A DNA stretch of 64,000 nt from Sulfitobacter sp. DSM 110093 (GCF_022788715.1 NZ_CP085167.1:3370208-3434207); one strand, 5' to 3'; counted from the stretch's first letter, positions 52,293 through 63,513 are shown. The notes: generated by a model from the sequence alone, not told the origin. Numbers and translations are program-made.

Positions 52293-53888
52293 ATGGCTCC
52301 CAAAGTACTCATCTCCGACAGCCTGTCGGAAGCCGCCGTTCAAATCTTCCGCGACCGTGGCATCGACGTCGATTTCCAGCCCCAACTGGGCAAGGACAAA
52401 GACAAACTAGCCGAAATCATCGGCAACTATGACGGCCTTGCGATCCGCTCCGCCACCAAGGTGACCGAAAAGATTCTTGCCGCTGCGCCAAACCTCAAGG
52501 TCATTGGCCGCGCGGGCATCGGGACCGACAACATCGACAAGGAAGCGGCCTCCAAACAGGGCGTGATCGTGATGAACACGCCCTTCGGCAACATGATCAC
52601 CACTGCCGAACATGCCATCGCGATGATGTTCGCCGTGGCGCGTCAGATCCCCGAAGCGTCGGCCTCCACCCACGCGGGCAAATGGGAAAAGTCTAAGTTC
52701 ATGGGCGTTGAGCTCACCGGCAAAACGCTGGGCGTCATCGGCGCGGGCAACATTGGCGGCATCGTTTGCGACCGCGCGCGGGGCCTCAAGATGAAAGTCG
52801 TGGCCTATGACCCCTTCTTGGGCGAAGAAAAGGCCGAGAAGATGGGCGTCGAAAAGGTCGAGCTGGACGAGCTGCTGACCCGCGCCGATTTCATCACCCT
52901 CCACGTCCCCTTCACCGAGCAGACGGCGAATATCCTCAGCCGCGAGAACCTTGAAAAAACCAAGCCCGGCGTGCGCATCATCAACTGTGCCCGCGGCGGT
53001 CTGGTTGACGAAGAAGCGCTGGCCGACCTGTTGAAATCCGGCCATGTCGCCGGCGCGGGTTTCGATGTCTTCGCCGAGGAACCAGCCAAGGAGAACCCGC
53101 TGTTCAACCTGCCCAACGTGGTCTGCACGCCGCACCTTGGTGCCGCGACCACCGAAGCGCAGGAAAACGTGGCGCTGCAAGTGGCCGAGCAGATGTCGGA
53201 CTACCTGCTGACCGGTGCCGTGACCAACGCGCTCAACATGCCATCGGTCACCGCCGAAGAAGCCAAGGTCATGGGCCCATGGGTCAAACTGGCTGGTCAC
53301 CTCGGCGCGTTCATCGGTCAGATGACCGACGAGCCGATCAAAGCGATTAACATCCTCTATGACGGCTCCGTCGGCCAGATGAACCTCAAGGCGCTGAACT
53401 GTGGCGTCGTGGCGGGCATCATGAAACGCGCCAACCCGGATGTGAACATGGTTTCCGCCCCCGTGGTCGCCCGCGAAAAGGGCATCCAGATCAGCACCAC
53501 CAACCAAGACAAATCCGGCGTCTTCGACGGCTATGTCAAAGTGACCGTGGTGACCGAAAAGCGTGAACGCTCCATTGCGGGCACCGTCTTCTCGGACGGC
53601 AAACCGCGCTTTATCCAGATCAAAGGCATCACCATCGACGCCGAGATCGGCGAGCACATGCTTTACACCACGAACGAAGACGTGCCGGGCATTATCGGCA
53701 CGCTGGGCCAGACCATGGGCGAGAACGGCGTGAACATTGCCAACTTCACCTTGGGCCGTCACGCGGCCAAGGGCGAAGCGATTGCCCTGCTTTATGTCGA
53801 TGATCAGGTGCCAGAAACCGTGATCGGCAAGCTGCGCGACACTGGCATGTTCCGCCAGATCAAGCCGCTGCAATTCGAAGTCGCTTGA
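52293..53888 (+). CDS. serA: D-3-phosphoglycerate dehydrogenase
   Basis: First step of serine synthesis, NAD-dependent; 531 residues. IGRAGIGTDNIDKEAASKQG near 72-91, the NAD motif GVIGAGNIGGIVCDRARG near 148-165, INCARGGLVDEEALADLL near 230-247 and the catalytic His in TPHLGAATTEAQENVALQ near 284-301. The C-terminal ~200 residues hold the allosteric-substrate-binding and ACT domains (VPGIIGTLGQTMGENGVNIA). AAGGACC precedes the ATG at 52293; a much longer in-frame extension overlaps serC and is rejected. Confidence 0.96.
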   Translation: MAPKVLISDSLSEAAVQIFRDRGIDVDFQPQLGKDKDKLAEIIGNYDGLAIRSATKVTEKILAAAPNLKVIGRAGIGTDNIDKEAASKQGVIVMNTPFGNMITTAEHAIAMMFAVARQIPEASASTHAGKWEKSKFMGVELTGKTLGVIGAGNIGGIVCDRARGLKMKVVAYDPFLGEEKAEKMGVEKVELDELLTRADFITLHVPFTEQTANILSRENLEKTKPGVRIINCARGGLVDEEALADLLKSGHVAGAGFDVFAEEPAKENPLFNLPNVVCTPHLGAATTEAQENVALQVAEQMSDYLLTGAVTNALNMPSVTAEEAKVMGPWVKLAGHLGAFIGQMTDEPIKAINILYDGSVGQMNLKALNCGVVAGIMKRANPDVNMVSAPVVAREKGIQISTTNQDKSGVFDGYVKVTVVTEKRERSIAGTVFSDGKPRFIQIKGITIDAEIGEHMLYTTNEDVPGIIGTLGQTMGENGVNIANFTLGRHAAKGEAIALLYVDDQVPETVIGKLRDTGMFRQIKPLQFEVA

Positions 53889-53908
53889 TCTAACCCTGCA
53901 CAATTTGA

Positions 53909-53937
53909 AAGCGCCCCCTCGTGGGGCGCTTTTGCTT
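53909..53937 (+). terminator. Rho-independent terminator of serC-serA
   Basis: AAGCGCCCC and GGGGCGCTT pair around a five-base loop, followed by TTGCTTTT, 20 bases past the serA stop. Confidence 0.85.
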
Positions 53938-54018
53938 TTGCGGGCATCTTGTTGCTGAGCCTTCCCTTCCCCGCCGCTTTGCGGCATCACAAGGGGGCGC
54001 AGAAGGACAGGAAAAAAT

Positions 54019-54747
54019 ATGCCCAGCCCCATCTATGCCATCGGAGATATCCACGGTTACGCCGCCGAGCTTGAGCGCGTGCTAACCTTGATCGAAGAAG
54101 ACGGCGGGCCAGACGCGCGCATCGTCTTCCTTGGCGATTACACCGACCGTGGCCCCGACAGCAAAGCGGTGATCGAACGGCTGGCGCAGGGCAAGGCCGA
54201 GGGGCGCAACTGGACCTTCCTCATGGGCAATCATGACCGCATGTTCAGCTGGTTCATGGAGGATTTCCCGCGCCATGATCCGCTTTTGCTGGTCGAACTG
54301 AATTGGCTGAACCCACGCTTGGGCGGCGACACGACGCTTGGCTCTTACGGTGTGCCCGTCAACGGACGCGACCGGATGTCAGACGTTCATGCAAAGGCCC
54401 GCGAAGCGGTGCCGCAGACACATATCGAGTTCCTGAAAACCCTCGATCTGTGCCACCAAACGCCGGATATTTTCTTTGCCCACGCAGGCATCCGCCCCGG
54501 TGTGCCGCTGGACGATCAGGCCGAAAATGATCTGCTGTGGATCCGCAAAGAGTTTCACGAATCCACCACTGCGCATCCCAAGCTGATCGTGCATGGCCAC
54601 ACCCCCGTGGACAGCGCCACGCATTACGGTAACCGCGTCAACCTCGACACCGGCGCGGGCTATGGAAAACCGCTTTGCGCTGCGGTATTTGACGGGAACG
54701 AAGCGTGGGTGCTGACGCAACAAGGGCGCAATCGCCTGCGCCCCTGA
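54019..54747 (+). CDS. PPP-family serine/threonine protein phosphatase-like protein
   Basis: Dinuclear metallophosphatase of 242 residues. The PPP motif set is complete: YAIGDIHGYAAELER (6-20), VFLGDYTDRGPDSKAVIE near 37-54, FLMGNHDRMF near 72-81, HAGIRPG near 155-161 and LIVHGHTPVDSATHYGNRVN near 192-211. Members dephosphorylate phospho-Ser/Thr or diadenosine polyphosphates, and the substrate cannot be told here. Stands alone after the serA terminator, with AAGGACAGG upstream of the ATG; convergent with tdh, five bases away. Confidence 0.87.
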   Translation: MPSPIYAIGDIHGYAAELERVLTLIEEDGGPDARIVFLGDYTDRGPDSKAVIERLAQGKAEGRNWTFLMGNHDRMFSWFMEDFPRHDPLLLVELNWLNPRLGGDTTLGSYGVPVNGRDRMSDVHAKAREAVPQTHIEFLKTLDLCHQTPDIFFAHAGIRPGVPLDDQAENDLLWIRKEFHESTTAHPKLIVHGHTPVDSATHYGNRVNLDTGAGYGKPLCAAVFDGNEAWVLTQQGRNRLRP

Positions 54748-54752
54748 TCGGT

Positions 54753-55789
<1,037 letters not shown>

Positions 55790-55793
<4 letters not shown>

Positions 55794-56977
55794 TCGATCA
55801 CCCCACAGGCTTTGCCCGCGACTTCGAATGCCTTCAACGCGCGGTCGAGTTGCGCGCGGGTCAGTGCCGCGTTCATCTGCGTGCGGATGCGCGCCTGACC
55901 GCGCGGCACCACCGGGAAGAAGAAGCCGGAGACATAGACGCCCTCCTCGAAAAGCCGCGCAGCCATGTCCTGCGCCAGCTGCGCTTCGCCCAGCATGACC
56001 GGCACGATGGGATGCTCGCCGGGCAGCAGGTCAAAGCCAAGCCTTTCCAGCCCCGCACGCCAGTAAGCTGTGTTTTCGAACAACTGCGCGCGTAGATCAT
56101 CGCCTTGCTCCACCAGTTCCAGCGCCCGCATCCCTGCCATGACAATCGACGAGGGCAGCGAGTTGGAAAACAGATAAGGCCGCGCGCGCTGGCGCAAGAG
56201 GTCGATCACCGCCTGCGGCCCGGCGATATAGCCGCCAATCGCCCCGCCAAGCGCCTTGCCCAGCGTGCCGGTCACGATGTCGACCTTGACCCCGTGATGC
56301 GCGGGCGTGCCTGCACCTTTCGGCCCCATGAAGCCGGTGGAATGGCAGTCATCGACCATCACCAGCGCCTCGTATTTCTCGGCCAGCGCCACAATCTCGG
56401 GCAGGTTCGCCAGATAGCCGTCCATGGAGAAGACCCCGTCCGTCGCGATCATGATGAAGCGAGCGCCCTCTTCGCGGGCCTGTCTCAGCTTGGCTTCCAG
56501 ATCTGCCATGTCGCTGTTGGCATAGCGGTAGCGCTTGGCCTTACACAGGCGGATGCCGTCGATGATCGACGCATGGTTCAGCGCGTCCGAGATCACCGCA
56601 TCCTCCGGCCCCAGCAGCGGCTCGAACAGCCCGCCGTTGGCGTCGAAACAGGCGGCGAAGAGGATCGAATCGTCATGGCCGAGAAAGCTCGCCAGCTTCT
56701 GCTCTAACTCGCGGTGGATGTCCTGCGTGCCGCAGATAAAGCGGACCGAGGCCATGCCGAATCCCTTCTCGTCCATCGCCTCTTTGGCGGTGGCGATTAG
56801 ATCGGGATGGTCAGCCAGCCCAAGGTAGTTGTTGGCGCAAAGGTTGATGACCTCGCGGGTGCCAACTTCAATCTCCCCGCCCTGGGGCGTGGTAATAAGA
56901 CGTTCGCGCTTCATCATGCCCTCGGCGTCGATCTCGGCCAGAGTGTCGGTGATGTGCTCCAGAAATGCTTTGGTCAT
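55790..56977 (-). CDS. kbl: 2-amino-3-ketobutyrate CoA ligase
   Basis: PLP enzyme cleaving 2-amino-3-ketobutyrate with CoA to glycine and acetyl-CoA, the step after Tdh; 395 residues. [16 protein letters not shown] near 47-62, [20 protein letters not shown] near 208-227, and the PLP lysine in [19 protein letters not shown] near 238-256. AAGGAGAG precedes the ATG at 56977; a longer in-frame start at 57007 is rejected. The upstream gap holds a palindromic region and then the XRE-cupin gene. Confidence 0.95.
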
Positions 56978-57015
56978 GAGACTCTCCTTTTGAGGCTCAT
57001 CTACCATAGCGGAGG

Positions 57016-57029
57016 CTATTCCGGAATAG
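57016..57029. promoter_or_regulatory. 14-base palindrome in front of kbl-tdh
   Basis: CTATTCCGGAATAG is perfectly palindromic, and related pieces recur next to it (ATAGCGGA at 57006 and 57042, and ATATACCGGATAT at 57059-57071). The block lies between the XRE-cupin stop and the kbl start, so it is a candidate operator for that regulator. Confidence 0.6.
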
Positions 57030-57070
57030 AGGATTTCTTGAATAGCGGATTTTTTCCGATATACCGGATA

Positions 57071-57637
57071 TCAGGCGTCCTGCACGACCAAGAAGGCCCG
57101 CACCTGTCCCGCCGTGGCGCGGATGGCGTGGGGCACATCGGCGGCATAACGGGCGGTGTCTCCGGCCTGCAATTGCTCGGTCCCCGCGCCGCTGGTGACC
57201 TCGACAGCCCCTTCAAAGACGCTCAGATGCTCTCGTGCACCACGGGTATGCGGGGCGCTGTCCAATACGCCCCCCTCGGCGATGAGCAGCTCATACACCT
57301 CGTGATGCCCGGCCTCTTCGGGCGGGGATAGGATGCGGATGCGACAGCCGGAGCCAAGGTTGTTGATCGTCGGCACCGCGGCGCTGCGCAGCACTTCGAT
57401 CTGCGCTTCGGTGGGGGCACCATCCAAAAGACCCGCAAAATCAACCTGCAACGCACGCGTCAGGTTCCACAGCGTCGCAATGGTCGGGCTCGATTCCCCG
57501 CGCTCAATCTGGCTCACCATGGACCGCGACACGCCCGATAGCTTGGCCACGGCATCAAGCGATAGCCCCTGCCCCTGCCGCGCTTCTTTCAGGCGGGCCG
57601 GCAGTTGCGTCAGGATCTTGTCATTATTTTCCGTCAT
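57071..57637 (-). CDS. XRE-family regulator with cupin domain (kbl-tdh operon)
   Basis: A 188-residue regulator: XRE HTH (LSLDAVAKLSGVSRSMVSQIERG near 27-49) followed by a cupin-type domain (REHLSVFEGAVEVTSGAG near 135-152). The start at 57637 (MTENNDKILTQLPARL) is chosen because the longer frame to 58111 overlaps the start of the thiolase gene on the other strand. It lies 93 bases upstream of kbl on the same strand and probably controls threonine breakdown. It is unrelated in detail to the XRE-cupin protein at 34.4 kb. Confidence 0.86.
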   Translation of the reverse strand: MTENNDKILTQLPARLKEARQGQGLSLDAVAKLSGVSRSMVSQIERGESSPTIATLWNLTRALQVDFAGLLDGAPTEAQIEVLRSAAVPTINNLGSGCRIRILSPPEEAGHHEVYELLIAEGGVLDSAPHTRGAREHLSVFEGAVEVTSGAGTEQLQAGDTARYAADVPHAIRATAGQVRAFLVVQDA

Positions 57638-57752
57638 GACGGATATGTCGCGCGGCGCACTGCCCCTGTCAAGCGGCGCTTTGACGGGACGTTTCGCCTG
57701 ACAACGGGTCATCTCCGCCGCATAGTGCCGCCAACGGATAGAGGAGAGCTTC

Positions 57753-58934
57753 ATGTCAAACGATATCGTCATCTTGGGCGGCGCACGCACCGCCATCGGT
57801 ACTTTCGGCGGCAGCCTTGCCGCCACCCCTCCCAGCACGCTGGGCAGCATCGTGGCCCGCGCAGCGATGGCGCGTGCAGGCGTTGACCCGGCACAGATCG
57901 GCCATGTGATGTTCGGCAACGTCATCAACACCGAGCCGCGCGACATGTACCTCAGCCGCGTCGCCGCGCGCGATGCGGGCGTGCCTGATGAAGTGCCTGC
58001 GATGAACGTGAACCGCCTGTGCGGTTCGGGCGTACAAGCGCTGGTTTCGGCCACCCAAAGCCTGATGCTGGGCGATGCGGATTTCGCCCTTGCTGGCGGG
58101 GCTGAAAGCATGTCGCGCGCGCCTTACATTCTGCCCGATGCCCGCTGGGGCCAGAAAATGGGCGATGTTCGCAGCCTCGACATGCTTTTGGGCACGCTGA
58201 ACTGCCCCTTCGGCACCGGCCATATGGGGGTCACGGCCGAGAATGTGGCGGATGAACATACCATCACCCGCGAGGAAATGGACACCTTTGCCCTGCAAAG
58301 CCAAGAGCGCGCAGCGGCGGCCATCGAGGCGGGGCATTTCAAGGATCAGATCGTGCCGGTTGAGGTAAAGGTGAAGCGCGACATGGTGCCGTTCGACACC
58401 GATGAACACCCCAAGGCGACCACCGCCGAAGCACTGGCCGGGCTGCGTCCGGTGTTCCAGAAAGATGGACGTGTCACAGCGGGCAACGCCAGCGGCATCA
58501 ATGACGGTGCGGCCGCACTGGTGCTGGCCCGCGCCGAAGCGGCTGAGGCCGCTGGGTTGAAACCTCGTGCGCGCATTCTGGGCTATGCCCATGCGGGTGT
58601 CCGGCCCGAGGTGATGGGCATCGGCCCAATCCCTGCTGTGCAGAACCTGCTGAAACGCACCGGGTTGAAGGCCAGCGATTTCGACGTGATCGAAAGCAAC
58701 GAAGCCTTCGCCAGCCAAGCACTGGCCGTGAGCAAGGAGTTGGGATTCGACCCGGCAAAAGTGAACCCCAACGGCGGGGCCATCGCCCTTGGCCACCCGG
58801 TCGGCGCGACCGGGGCGATCATCACCGTGAAGGCGCTTTATGAGCTGGAGCGGATCGGCGGCAAGCGCGCGTTGATCACCATGTGCATCGGCGGCGGGCA
58901 AGGCATCGCCATGGCGATTGAACGTATCGCCTAA
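57753..58934 (+). CDS. Acetyl-CoA acyltransferase (thiolase)
   Basis: Thiolase of 393 residues. The active-site cysteine lies in NRLCGSGVQALVSATQ near 87-102, GHPVGATGAIIT near 349-360 supplies the histidine, and CIGGGQGIAMAIER near 378-391 the second cysteine. NAFEA-type motif appears as ESNEAFASQALAVSK near 312-326. It could be a biosynthetic acetoacetyl-CoA thiolase or a BktB-like beta-ketothiolase with broader chain length. It is divergent from the XRE-cupin gene and followed by a hairpin. Confidence 0.9.
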   Translation: MSNDIVILGGARTAIGTFGGSLAATPPSTLGSIVARAAMARAGVDPAQIGHVMFGNVINTEPRDMYLSRVAARDAGVPDEVPAMNVNRLCGSGVQALVSATQSLMLGDADFALAGGAESMSRAPYILPDARWGQKMGDVRSLDMLLGTLNCPFGTGHMGVTAENVADEHTITREEMDTFALQSQERAAAAIEAGHFKDQIVPVEVKVKRDMVPFDTDEHPKATTAEALAGLRPVFQKDGRVTAGNASGINDGAAALVLARAEAAEAAGLKPRARILGYAHAGVRPEVMGIGPIPAVQNLLKRTGLKASDFDVIESNEAFASQALAVSKELGFDPAKVNPNGGAIALGHPVGATGAIITVKALYELERIGGKRALITMCIGGGQGIAMAIERIA

Positions 58935-58940
58935 ATGGCG

Positions 58941-58959
58941 GGGGGCCTCCGCGGCCCCC
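58941..58959. terminator. GC hairpin between thiolase and ubiB
   Basis: GGGGGCC and GGCCCCC pair around a five-base loop between convergent genes. No T-tract; bidirectional termination is possible. Confidence 0.45.
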
Positions 58960-58963
58960 TGCC

Positions 58964-60496
58964 CTAAAGCAGCGCGCCGATTAGGGCGACTGTGGTGGCC
59001 CCGGCAATGCCGGACATCAGCGCAGTCGCCGCGATGTAGCGCCAGAACCGCGGGCGGCGCTCTGGCTGCTCCTCGGTTTGACGGTTCAGCGCCTGTTCGA
59101 CCAACCCCGGCAGGCGCGGGCCAAAGCGGGCCATGACCATGGCGGTGTCGCGCAGATCCGAAAGCATCGCCCGCGGGCCGAGCGATTTGGTTATATAATC
59201 CGTTACAATCGGGCTTGCGACTTCCCAGATGTTGATATGCGGGTTGAGCGAGCGGGCGACGCCCTCAACCACGACCATCGTGCGTTGCAGCAAGATCAGC
59301 TCGGTCCGGGTTTCCATGCCGAAACGCTCAGTCACTTCAAAGAGATACGTCAGCAACCGAGCCATGGAGATGCGGGTGGCGTCCATGCCGAAAATCGGCT
59401 CGCCCACCGCGCGCAGGGCGCGGGCGAATTCATCTACATCCTTGTCAGCGGGCACGTAACCCGCCTCGAAATGCACTTTGGCCACGCGCATATAGTCACG
59501 GCGGATGAAACCATAGAGAATTTCCGCGTACACCCGACGGGTATAGCTGTCGATATGGCCCATGATGCCGAAGTCATAGGCGATGATATCGCCGTTGGCC
59601 GCGACCTTGAGGTTGCCTTGGTGCATGTCGGCGTGGAAATAACCATCGCGCAGGGCGTGTTGCAAAAAGAGTTGCAGTACCCGTTCCGACAGCGCCACAC
59701 GGTCGTGCCCCGCCGCATCCAGCGCGGCGTTGTCGCCCAGCGGCAGACCATCGGCCCAGCCTAGGGTCATCACGCGGCGGCCAGAGTGGTTCCACTTGAT
59801 CTCAGGCAGTTGGAAACCGGGATCGTCCTTGGTGTTGGCCGCAAACTCAGACGCGGCAGAGCTTTCCAGCCGCAGGTCCAACTCACCACGCACCACGCCG
59901 TCGAAATGCTCGATCACCTCAATGGGCCGCAATCGCCGCGAACCGGGAGAGAAGATTTCAGCCATGCGTGCGGCTAGGTAAAAGGCGTCGATGTCCTTGC
60001 GGAAGGCTTTTTCGATTCCGGGGCGCAGGACTTTGACGGCGACCTCTTCGCCGGTCTCGGCCAGTCGTGCATGGTGGACCTGCGCGATAGAGGCCGCAGC
60101 GACGGGTTCGCTGAACTCAGAGAAAATGGCGTTGACCGGCTCACCCAACTCCTGCTCAACCGCCCTACGGGCAAGCGCCGTGTCAAAAGGTGGCAGCTTG
60201 TCTTGCAAGACACGCAGTTGCACAGCCAGATCATCGCCAACCACGTCAGGCCGGGTCGACAGCACCTGTCCAAATTTGATGTAGGCCGGGCCAAGCGCCG
60301 TGAGCGCGCGGGTGGCGGGCGGCATGGTCGGGTCGCCTTTGTAGCCCAGCCATTTGAACGGCAGACCAAGCGCGCGGGCCACGAAACGCAGCGGCGGGGA
60401 GGCATCGAAAGCATCCAGCACCACATTCATTGCGCCCGCGCGTTCCAGCGTCGCGCCCGTGCGGATCAACCGCCAGATGTTGTGCGGACCGCGCAT
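58964..60496 (-). CDS. ubiB: UbiB family ubiquinone-biosynthesis kinase-like protein
   Basis: Atypical protein-kinase-like ATPase needed for ubiquinone synthesis; 510 residues. The KxGQ motif (YIKFGQVLSTRPDVVGD near 71-87), the alanine-rich loop PVAAASIAQVHHARL near 128-142, catalytic FHADMHQGNLKV near 286-297 and DFGIMGHID near 305-313 are intact. Two C-terminal membrane helices lie near 455-510 (YIAATALMSGIAGATTVALI). Its ATG shares one base with the ubiE stop, so the two are coupled. Confidence 0.95.
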   Translation of the reverse strand: MRGPHNIWRLIRTGATLERAGAMNVVLDAFDASPPLRFVARALGLPFKWLGYKGDPTMPPATRALTALGPAYIKFGQVLSTRPDVVGDDLAVQLRVLQDKLPPFDTALARRAVEQELGEPVNAIFSEFSEPVAAASIAQVHHARLAETGEEVAVKVLRPGIEKAFRKDIDAFYLAARMAEIFSPGSRRLRPIEVIEHFDGVVRGELDLRLESSAASEFAANTKDDPGFQLPEIKWNHSGRRVMTLGWADGLPLGDNAALDAAGHDRVALSERVLQLFLQHALRDGYFHADMHQGNLKVAANGDIIAYDFGIMGHIDSYTRRVYAEILYGFIRRDYMRVAKVHFEAGYVPADKDVDEFARALRAVGEPIFGMDATRISMARLLTYLFEVTERFGMETRTELILLQRTMVVVEGVARSLNPHINIWEVASPIVTDYITKSLGPRAMLSDLRDTAMVMARFGPRLPGLVEQALNRQTEEQPERRPRFWRYIAATALMSGIAGATTVALIGALL

Positions 60497-61248
60497 CAGA
60501 GTTTCCAGCCCGAATGCAGAGCCGCGATGCCCATGCTCAGGTTGCGGTACTTGGCTTGACCAAACCCGGCCGTGCGTACCATCGACAGAAACGTATCCTG
60601 ATCGGGAAAATTGCGGATCGATTCGACGAGGTATTGGTAGCTATCGCGGTCGCCCGCGATGGCCTGCCCCATGCGCGGGATCACGTTGAAACTGTAGAGG
60701 TCATAGGCTTTTTGCATCGCCGGGTTGGGCAGTTGGCTGAACTCCAACACCATCAGACGGCCACCGGGGCGCAACACGCGGTACGCCTCGTTCAGTGCCT
60801 CTTGGGGGCGGGTCACGTTACGAATGCCAAAGCTGATCGTGTAGACATCAAAGGTGTTGTCGGGAAAGGGCAGCGCCATGGCGTCGCCCACAACCCAATC
60901 AAGGCTGCCGGTCAGGCTGTCGGCCTCGGCCCGTTTGCGGCCTTCGACGAGCATCGGCTCGGTGAGGTCGAGCACGGTGGCATGACCGTGGCCCGCACGA
61001 CCTAGAAATTTGAAAGACACATCGCCGGTGCCACCCGCCACATCGAGCAACTTCTGACCGGGACGCGGGGCGAGCCAATCCATCATCGCTTCTTTCCAGA
61101 CGCGGTGGATCCCCATGCTCATCACATCGTTCATGATGTCGTATTTGCTGGCGACGGAGTTGAACACACCCTGCACACGACCTGCTTTTTCATGCTCGGG
61201 TACGGTCTCGAACCCGAAATGGGTAGTTTTGTCGGCGTCCTGGGTCAT
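60496..61248 (-). CDS. ubiE: Ubiquinone/menaquinone C-methyltransferase
   Basis: SAM-dependent methyltransferase for the C-methylation of the quinone ring; 250 residues. [20 protein letters not shown] near 30-49, the SAM motif [20 protein letters not shown] near 67-86, [13 protein letters not shown] near 121-133 and the C-terminal GMETRT-less tail [18 protein letters not shown]. Expected UbiE family length. Overlaps ubiB by one base; divergent from mutM. Confidence 0.95.
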   Translation of the reverse strand: MTQDADKTTHFGFETVPEHEKAGRVQGVFNSVASKYDIMNDVMSMGIHRVWKEAMMDWLAPRPGQKLLDVAGGTGDVSFKFLGRAGHGHATVLDLTEPMLVEGRKRAEADSLTGSLDWVVGDAMALPFPDNTFDVYTISFGIRNVTRPQEALNEAYRVLRPGGRLMVLEFSQLPNPAMQKAYDLYSFNVIPRMGQAIAGDRDSYQYLVESIRNFPDQDTFLSMVRTAGFGQAKYRNLSMGIAALHSGWKL

Positions 61249-61348
61249 CTGCTCTTGCGATCCTCTGGTTCAGTCCCTTGTTATAGGGTGCCGTAGGCTG
61301 GGGACAATGCGTGCCTTTTGTCACAGGCAAGCCAGAGGGGAAACCGAG

Positions 61349-62200
61349 ATGCCAGAACTGCCAGAGGTCGAAACCGTCCGCCGGGGGCTGGCCCCGGCGA
61401 TGGAGGGGCAAGTGATCGCCCGGGCCGAGGTGAACCGCCCCGACCTGCGCTGGCCCTTCCCCGAGCGGATGGCGGAGCGGTTGACCGGGCAGCGTGTCGG
61501 GCTGCTGCGGCGGCGGTCGAAGTATATTCTTGCCGATCTGGAAAGCGGGGAATCGCTGCTGGTGCATCTGGGCATGTCCGGGCGGATGCTGGTCTCGGGC
61601 GACCCTCTGGGGCAATTTCAGCACAACCACCCCGCGCCCGAGAAACATGACCACGTCGTGTTGCATATGGGTAACGGTGCGCGGATCACCTTTAACGACC
61701 CACGCCGTTTCGGCGCGATGGATTTGATGCCCACCGTCGGGGCCGAGACACATAAACTGCTTGCCTCGCTCGGGCCGGAACCCTTGGGCAATGACTTTCA
61801 CGAAGCGCATCTGGTGGCCGCGCTGAAAGGGCGCAACATGCCGATCAAATCCGCCCTGCTGGATCAGCGGATCGTCGCGGGTTTGGGGAATATCTACGTC
61901 TGCGAAGCGCTTTACCGGGCGGGCATCCACCCGGCACGCAAGGCCGGGCGTATCTCTTCGGCCCGGATCGCGGGGCTGGTCCCGATCATCCGCAACGTGC
62001 TGGCCGATGCGATTGAGGCGGGGGGATCGTCGCTGAAAGATTTTCGGCAGGCAGATGGCGAATTGGGCTATTTTCAACATAGCTTTGATGTCTACGGTCG
62101 CGAAGGCAAACCCTGCCGCCGATCGGGCTGTGAAGGCACTATTGCCCGGATCGTGCAGGGCGGGCGGTCTTCCTTCTATTGCCCGCGGTGCCAAAGATAA
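61349..62200 (+). CDS. mutM: Formamidopyrimidine-DNA glycosylase
   Basis: DNA repair glycosylase/AP lyase removing 8-oxoguanine and Fapy lesions; 283 residues. The N-terminal [14 protein letters not shown] supplies the catalytic proline and glutamate, and the C-terminal zinc finger ([17 protein letters not shown], then YCPRCQR) is complete. The start at 61349 is fixed by the requirement for Pro-Glu directly after Met; upstream in-frame starts are rejected. A good GAGGGGAAA region precedes it. Confidence 0.97.
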   Translation: MPELPEVETVRRGLAPAMEGQVIARAEVNRPDLRWPFPERMAERLTGQRVGLLRRRSKYILADLESGESLLVHLGMSGRMLVSGDPLGQFQHNHPAPEKHDHVVLHMGNGARITFNDPRRFGAMDLMPTVGAETHKLLASLGPEPLGNDFHEAHLVAALKGRNMPIKSALLDQRIVAGLGNIYVCEALYRAGIHPARKAGRISSARIAGLVPIIRNVLADAIEAGGSSLKDFRQADGELGYFQHSFDVYGREGKPCRRSGCEGTIARIVQGGRSSFYCPRCQR

Positions 62201-62264
62201 CTTGAAACATAGGGGGCGCGTGGTATGCACATTCCCCTGAGCGCAACAACAAAGAGCATTCTTG

Positions 62265-63041
62265 ATGGCTTACGAAACGATCACCGTGGACGTGGACAAC
62301 CATGTGGCCCTGATCACCCTCAACCGCCCGGATGCGCTCAATGCGCTCAACGACGCGTTGCTGGGTGAATTGGCCAAAGCGCTGAAAGGCGCGCAGGAAA
62401 ACGACAAGGTGCGCTGCATCGTCATCACCGGCTCGGAAAAGGCATTCGCTGCCGGTGCCGACATCGCAATGATGCGCGACCAAAGCTTTGTCGACGTCTT
62501 CATGGGGGATCTCTTCACGCCCGAAACCGATCAAATCCTGCGCGTGCGCAAGCCGATCATCGCAGCCGTGTCGGGCTATGCCTTGGGCGGTGGCTGCGAA
62601 CTGGCGATGATGTGCGATTTCATCATCTGTTCGGAAAGCGCCAAGTTCGGCCAGCCCGAGATCAACCTTGGTGTTGTGGCAGGCATCGGCGGCACCCAGC
62701 GTCTGACCCGTCTGGTGGGCAAGTCCAAGGCGATGGACATGAACCTGACGGGCCGTTTCATGGATGCCGAAGAAGCGGAACGTTCGGGCCTTGTGTCGCG
62801 CGTTGTGCCGGTGAAAAAGCTGATGGAAGAAGCGATGGCCGCCGCCGGCAAGATCGCCGAGAAATCAATGATCTCGGCCACCGTGGTCAAGGAATGCGTC
62901 AACCGCGCCTATGAGGTGCCGCTGAGCGAAGGCCTGTTGTTCGAGCGCCGCATGTTCCATTCGCTGTTCAACACCGAAGACCAGAAAGAGGGCATGTCGG
63001 CCTTCCTTGAAAAACGCGAAGCGCAGTTCCGCGACAAATAA
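62265..63041 (+). CDS. Enoyl-CoA hydratase
   Basis: Crotonase-family hydratase of fatty-acid or acid catabolism; 258 residues. [20 protein letters not shown] near 51-70 and [17 protein letters not shown] near 103-119 form the oxyanion hole; the two catalytic glutamates appear in [18 protein letters not shown] near 131-148 and GGGCELA. The start is ATG at 62265; a TTG three bases upstream is rejected. This gene next to rpsT is a common arrangement in Rhodobacterales near dnaA. No strong Shine-Dalgarno is seen. Confidence 0.93.
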   Translation: MAYETITVDVDNHVALITLNRPDALNALNDALLGELAKALKGAQENDKVRCIVITGSEKAFAAGADIAMMRDQSFVDVFMGDLFTPETDQILRVRKPIIAAVSGYALGGGCELAMMCDFIICSESAKFGQPEINLGVVAGIGGTQRLTRLVGKSKAMDMNLTGRFMDAEEAERSGLVSRVVPVKKLMEEAMAAAGKIAEKSMISATVVKECVNRAYEVPLSEGLLFERRMFHSLFNTEDQKEGMSAFLEKREAQFRDK

Positions 63042-63052
63042 GTGATTCCAGT

Positions 63053-63075
63053 GGCGCGGCTTGCATTGCCGCGCC
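63053..63075 (+). terminator. Hairpin after enoyl-CoA hydratase gene
   Basis: GGCGCGGC and GCCGCGCC pair around a seven-base loop, 12 bases after the stop. Followed by TGCTGTCTT, not a clean T-tract. Confidence 0.5.
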
Positions 63076-63215
63076 TGCTGTCTTATAGGCAGCCCCAATA
63101 CATGCGCGTGCAGCCCGCTCTGGCTAGAATCACCTGCCCTTTTGGGGCCCGGATTTCCGGTAGGGTTGGCGTCACGCATTGCTACGCAACAAAATAAACC
63201 CGAAGGCTGATACTC

Positions 63216-63479
63216 ATGGCAAACACAACACAATCCGCAAAGCGCGCACGTCAGAACGAAAAACGTTTTGCGATCAACAAAGCCCGCCGTTCGCGCATCC
63301 GCACCTACCTGCGCAAAGTCGAAGAGGCGATCACCTCCGGTGATAAAGAAGCCGCAACCGCCGCTTTGAAAGCCGCCCAGCCCGAGCTGATGCGCGGCGT
63401 CACCAAAGGCGTTTTCCACAAAAACACTGCTTCGCGCAAAATGTCGCGTCTGGCCGCACGGGTCAAAGCACTGGGTTAA
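63216..63479 (+). CDS. rpsT: 30S ribosomal protein S20
   Basis: Basic 87-residue ribosomal protein. [20 protein letters not shown] at the N-terminus, [18 protein letters not shown] and the C-terminal [20 protein letters not shown] match S20. CGAAGG stands upstream of the ATG. A strong terminator follows. In related genomes it lies close to dnaA, but dnaA is not in the remaining window. Confidence 0.98.
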   Translation: MANTTQSAKRARQNEKRFAINKARRSRIRTYLRKVEEAITSGDKEAATAALKAAQPELMRGVTKGVFHKNTASRKMSRLAARVKALG

Positions 63480-63513
63480 TCCGGCTCCACAGCCAACCCT
63501 TTGAAACACAAGA

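Noticed and set aside
52407..54032. Minus-strand open frame (541 codons) opposite serA
   Set aside because: Antisense shadow; serA has complete NAD and ACT motifs on the plus strand.
57638..58111. N-terminal extension of the XRE-cupin regulator of kbl-tdh
   Set aside because: It would overlap the thiolase gene start on the opposite strand, and the HTH begins at its normal place from 57637.
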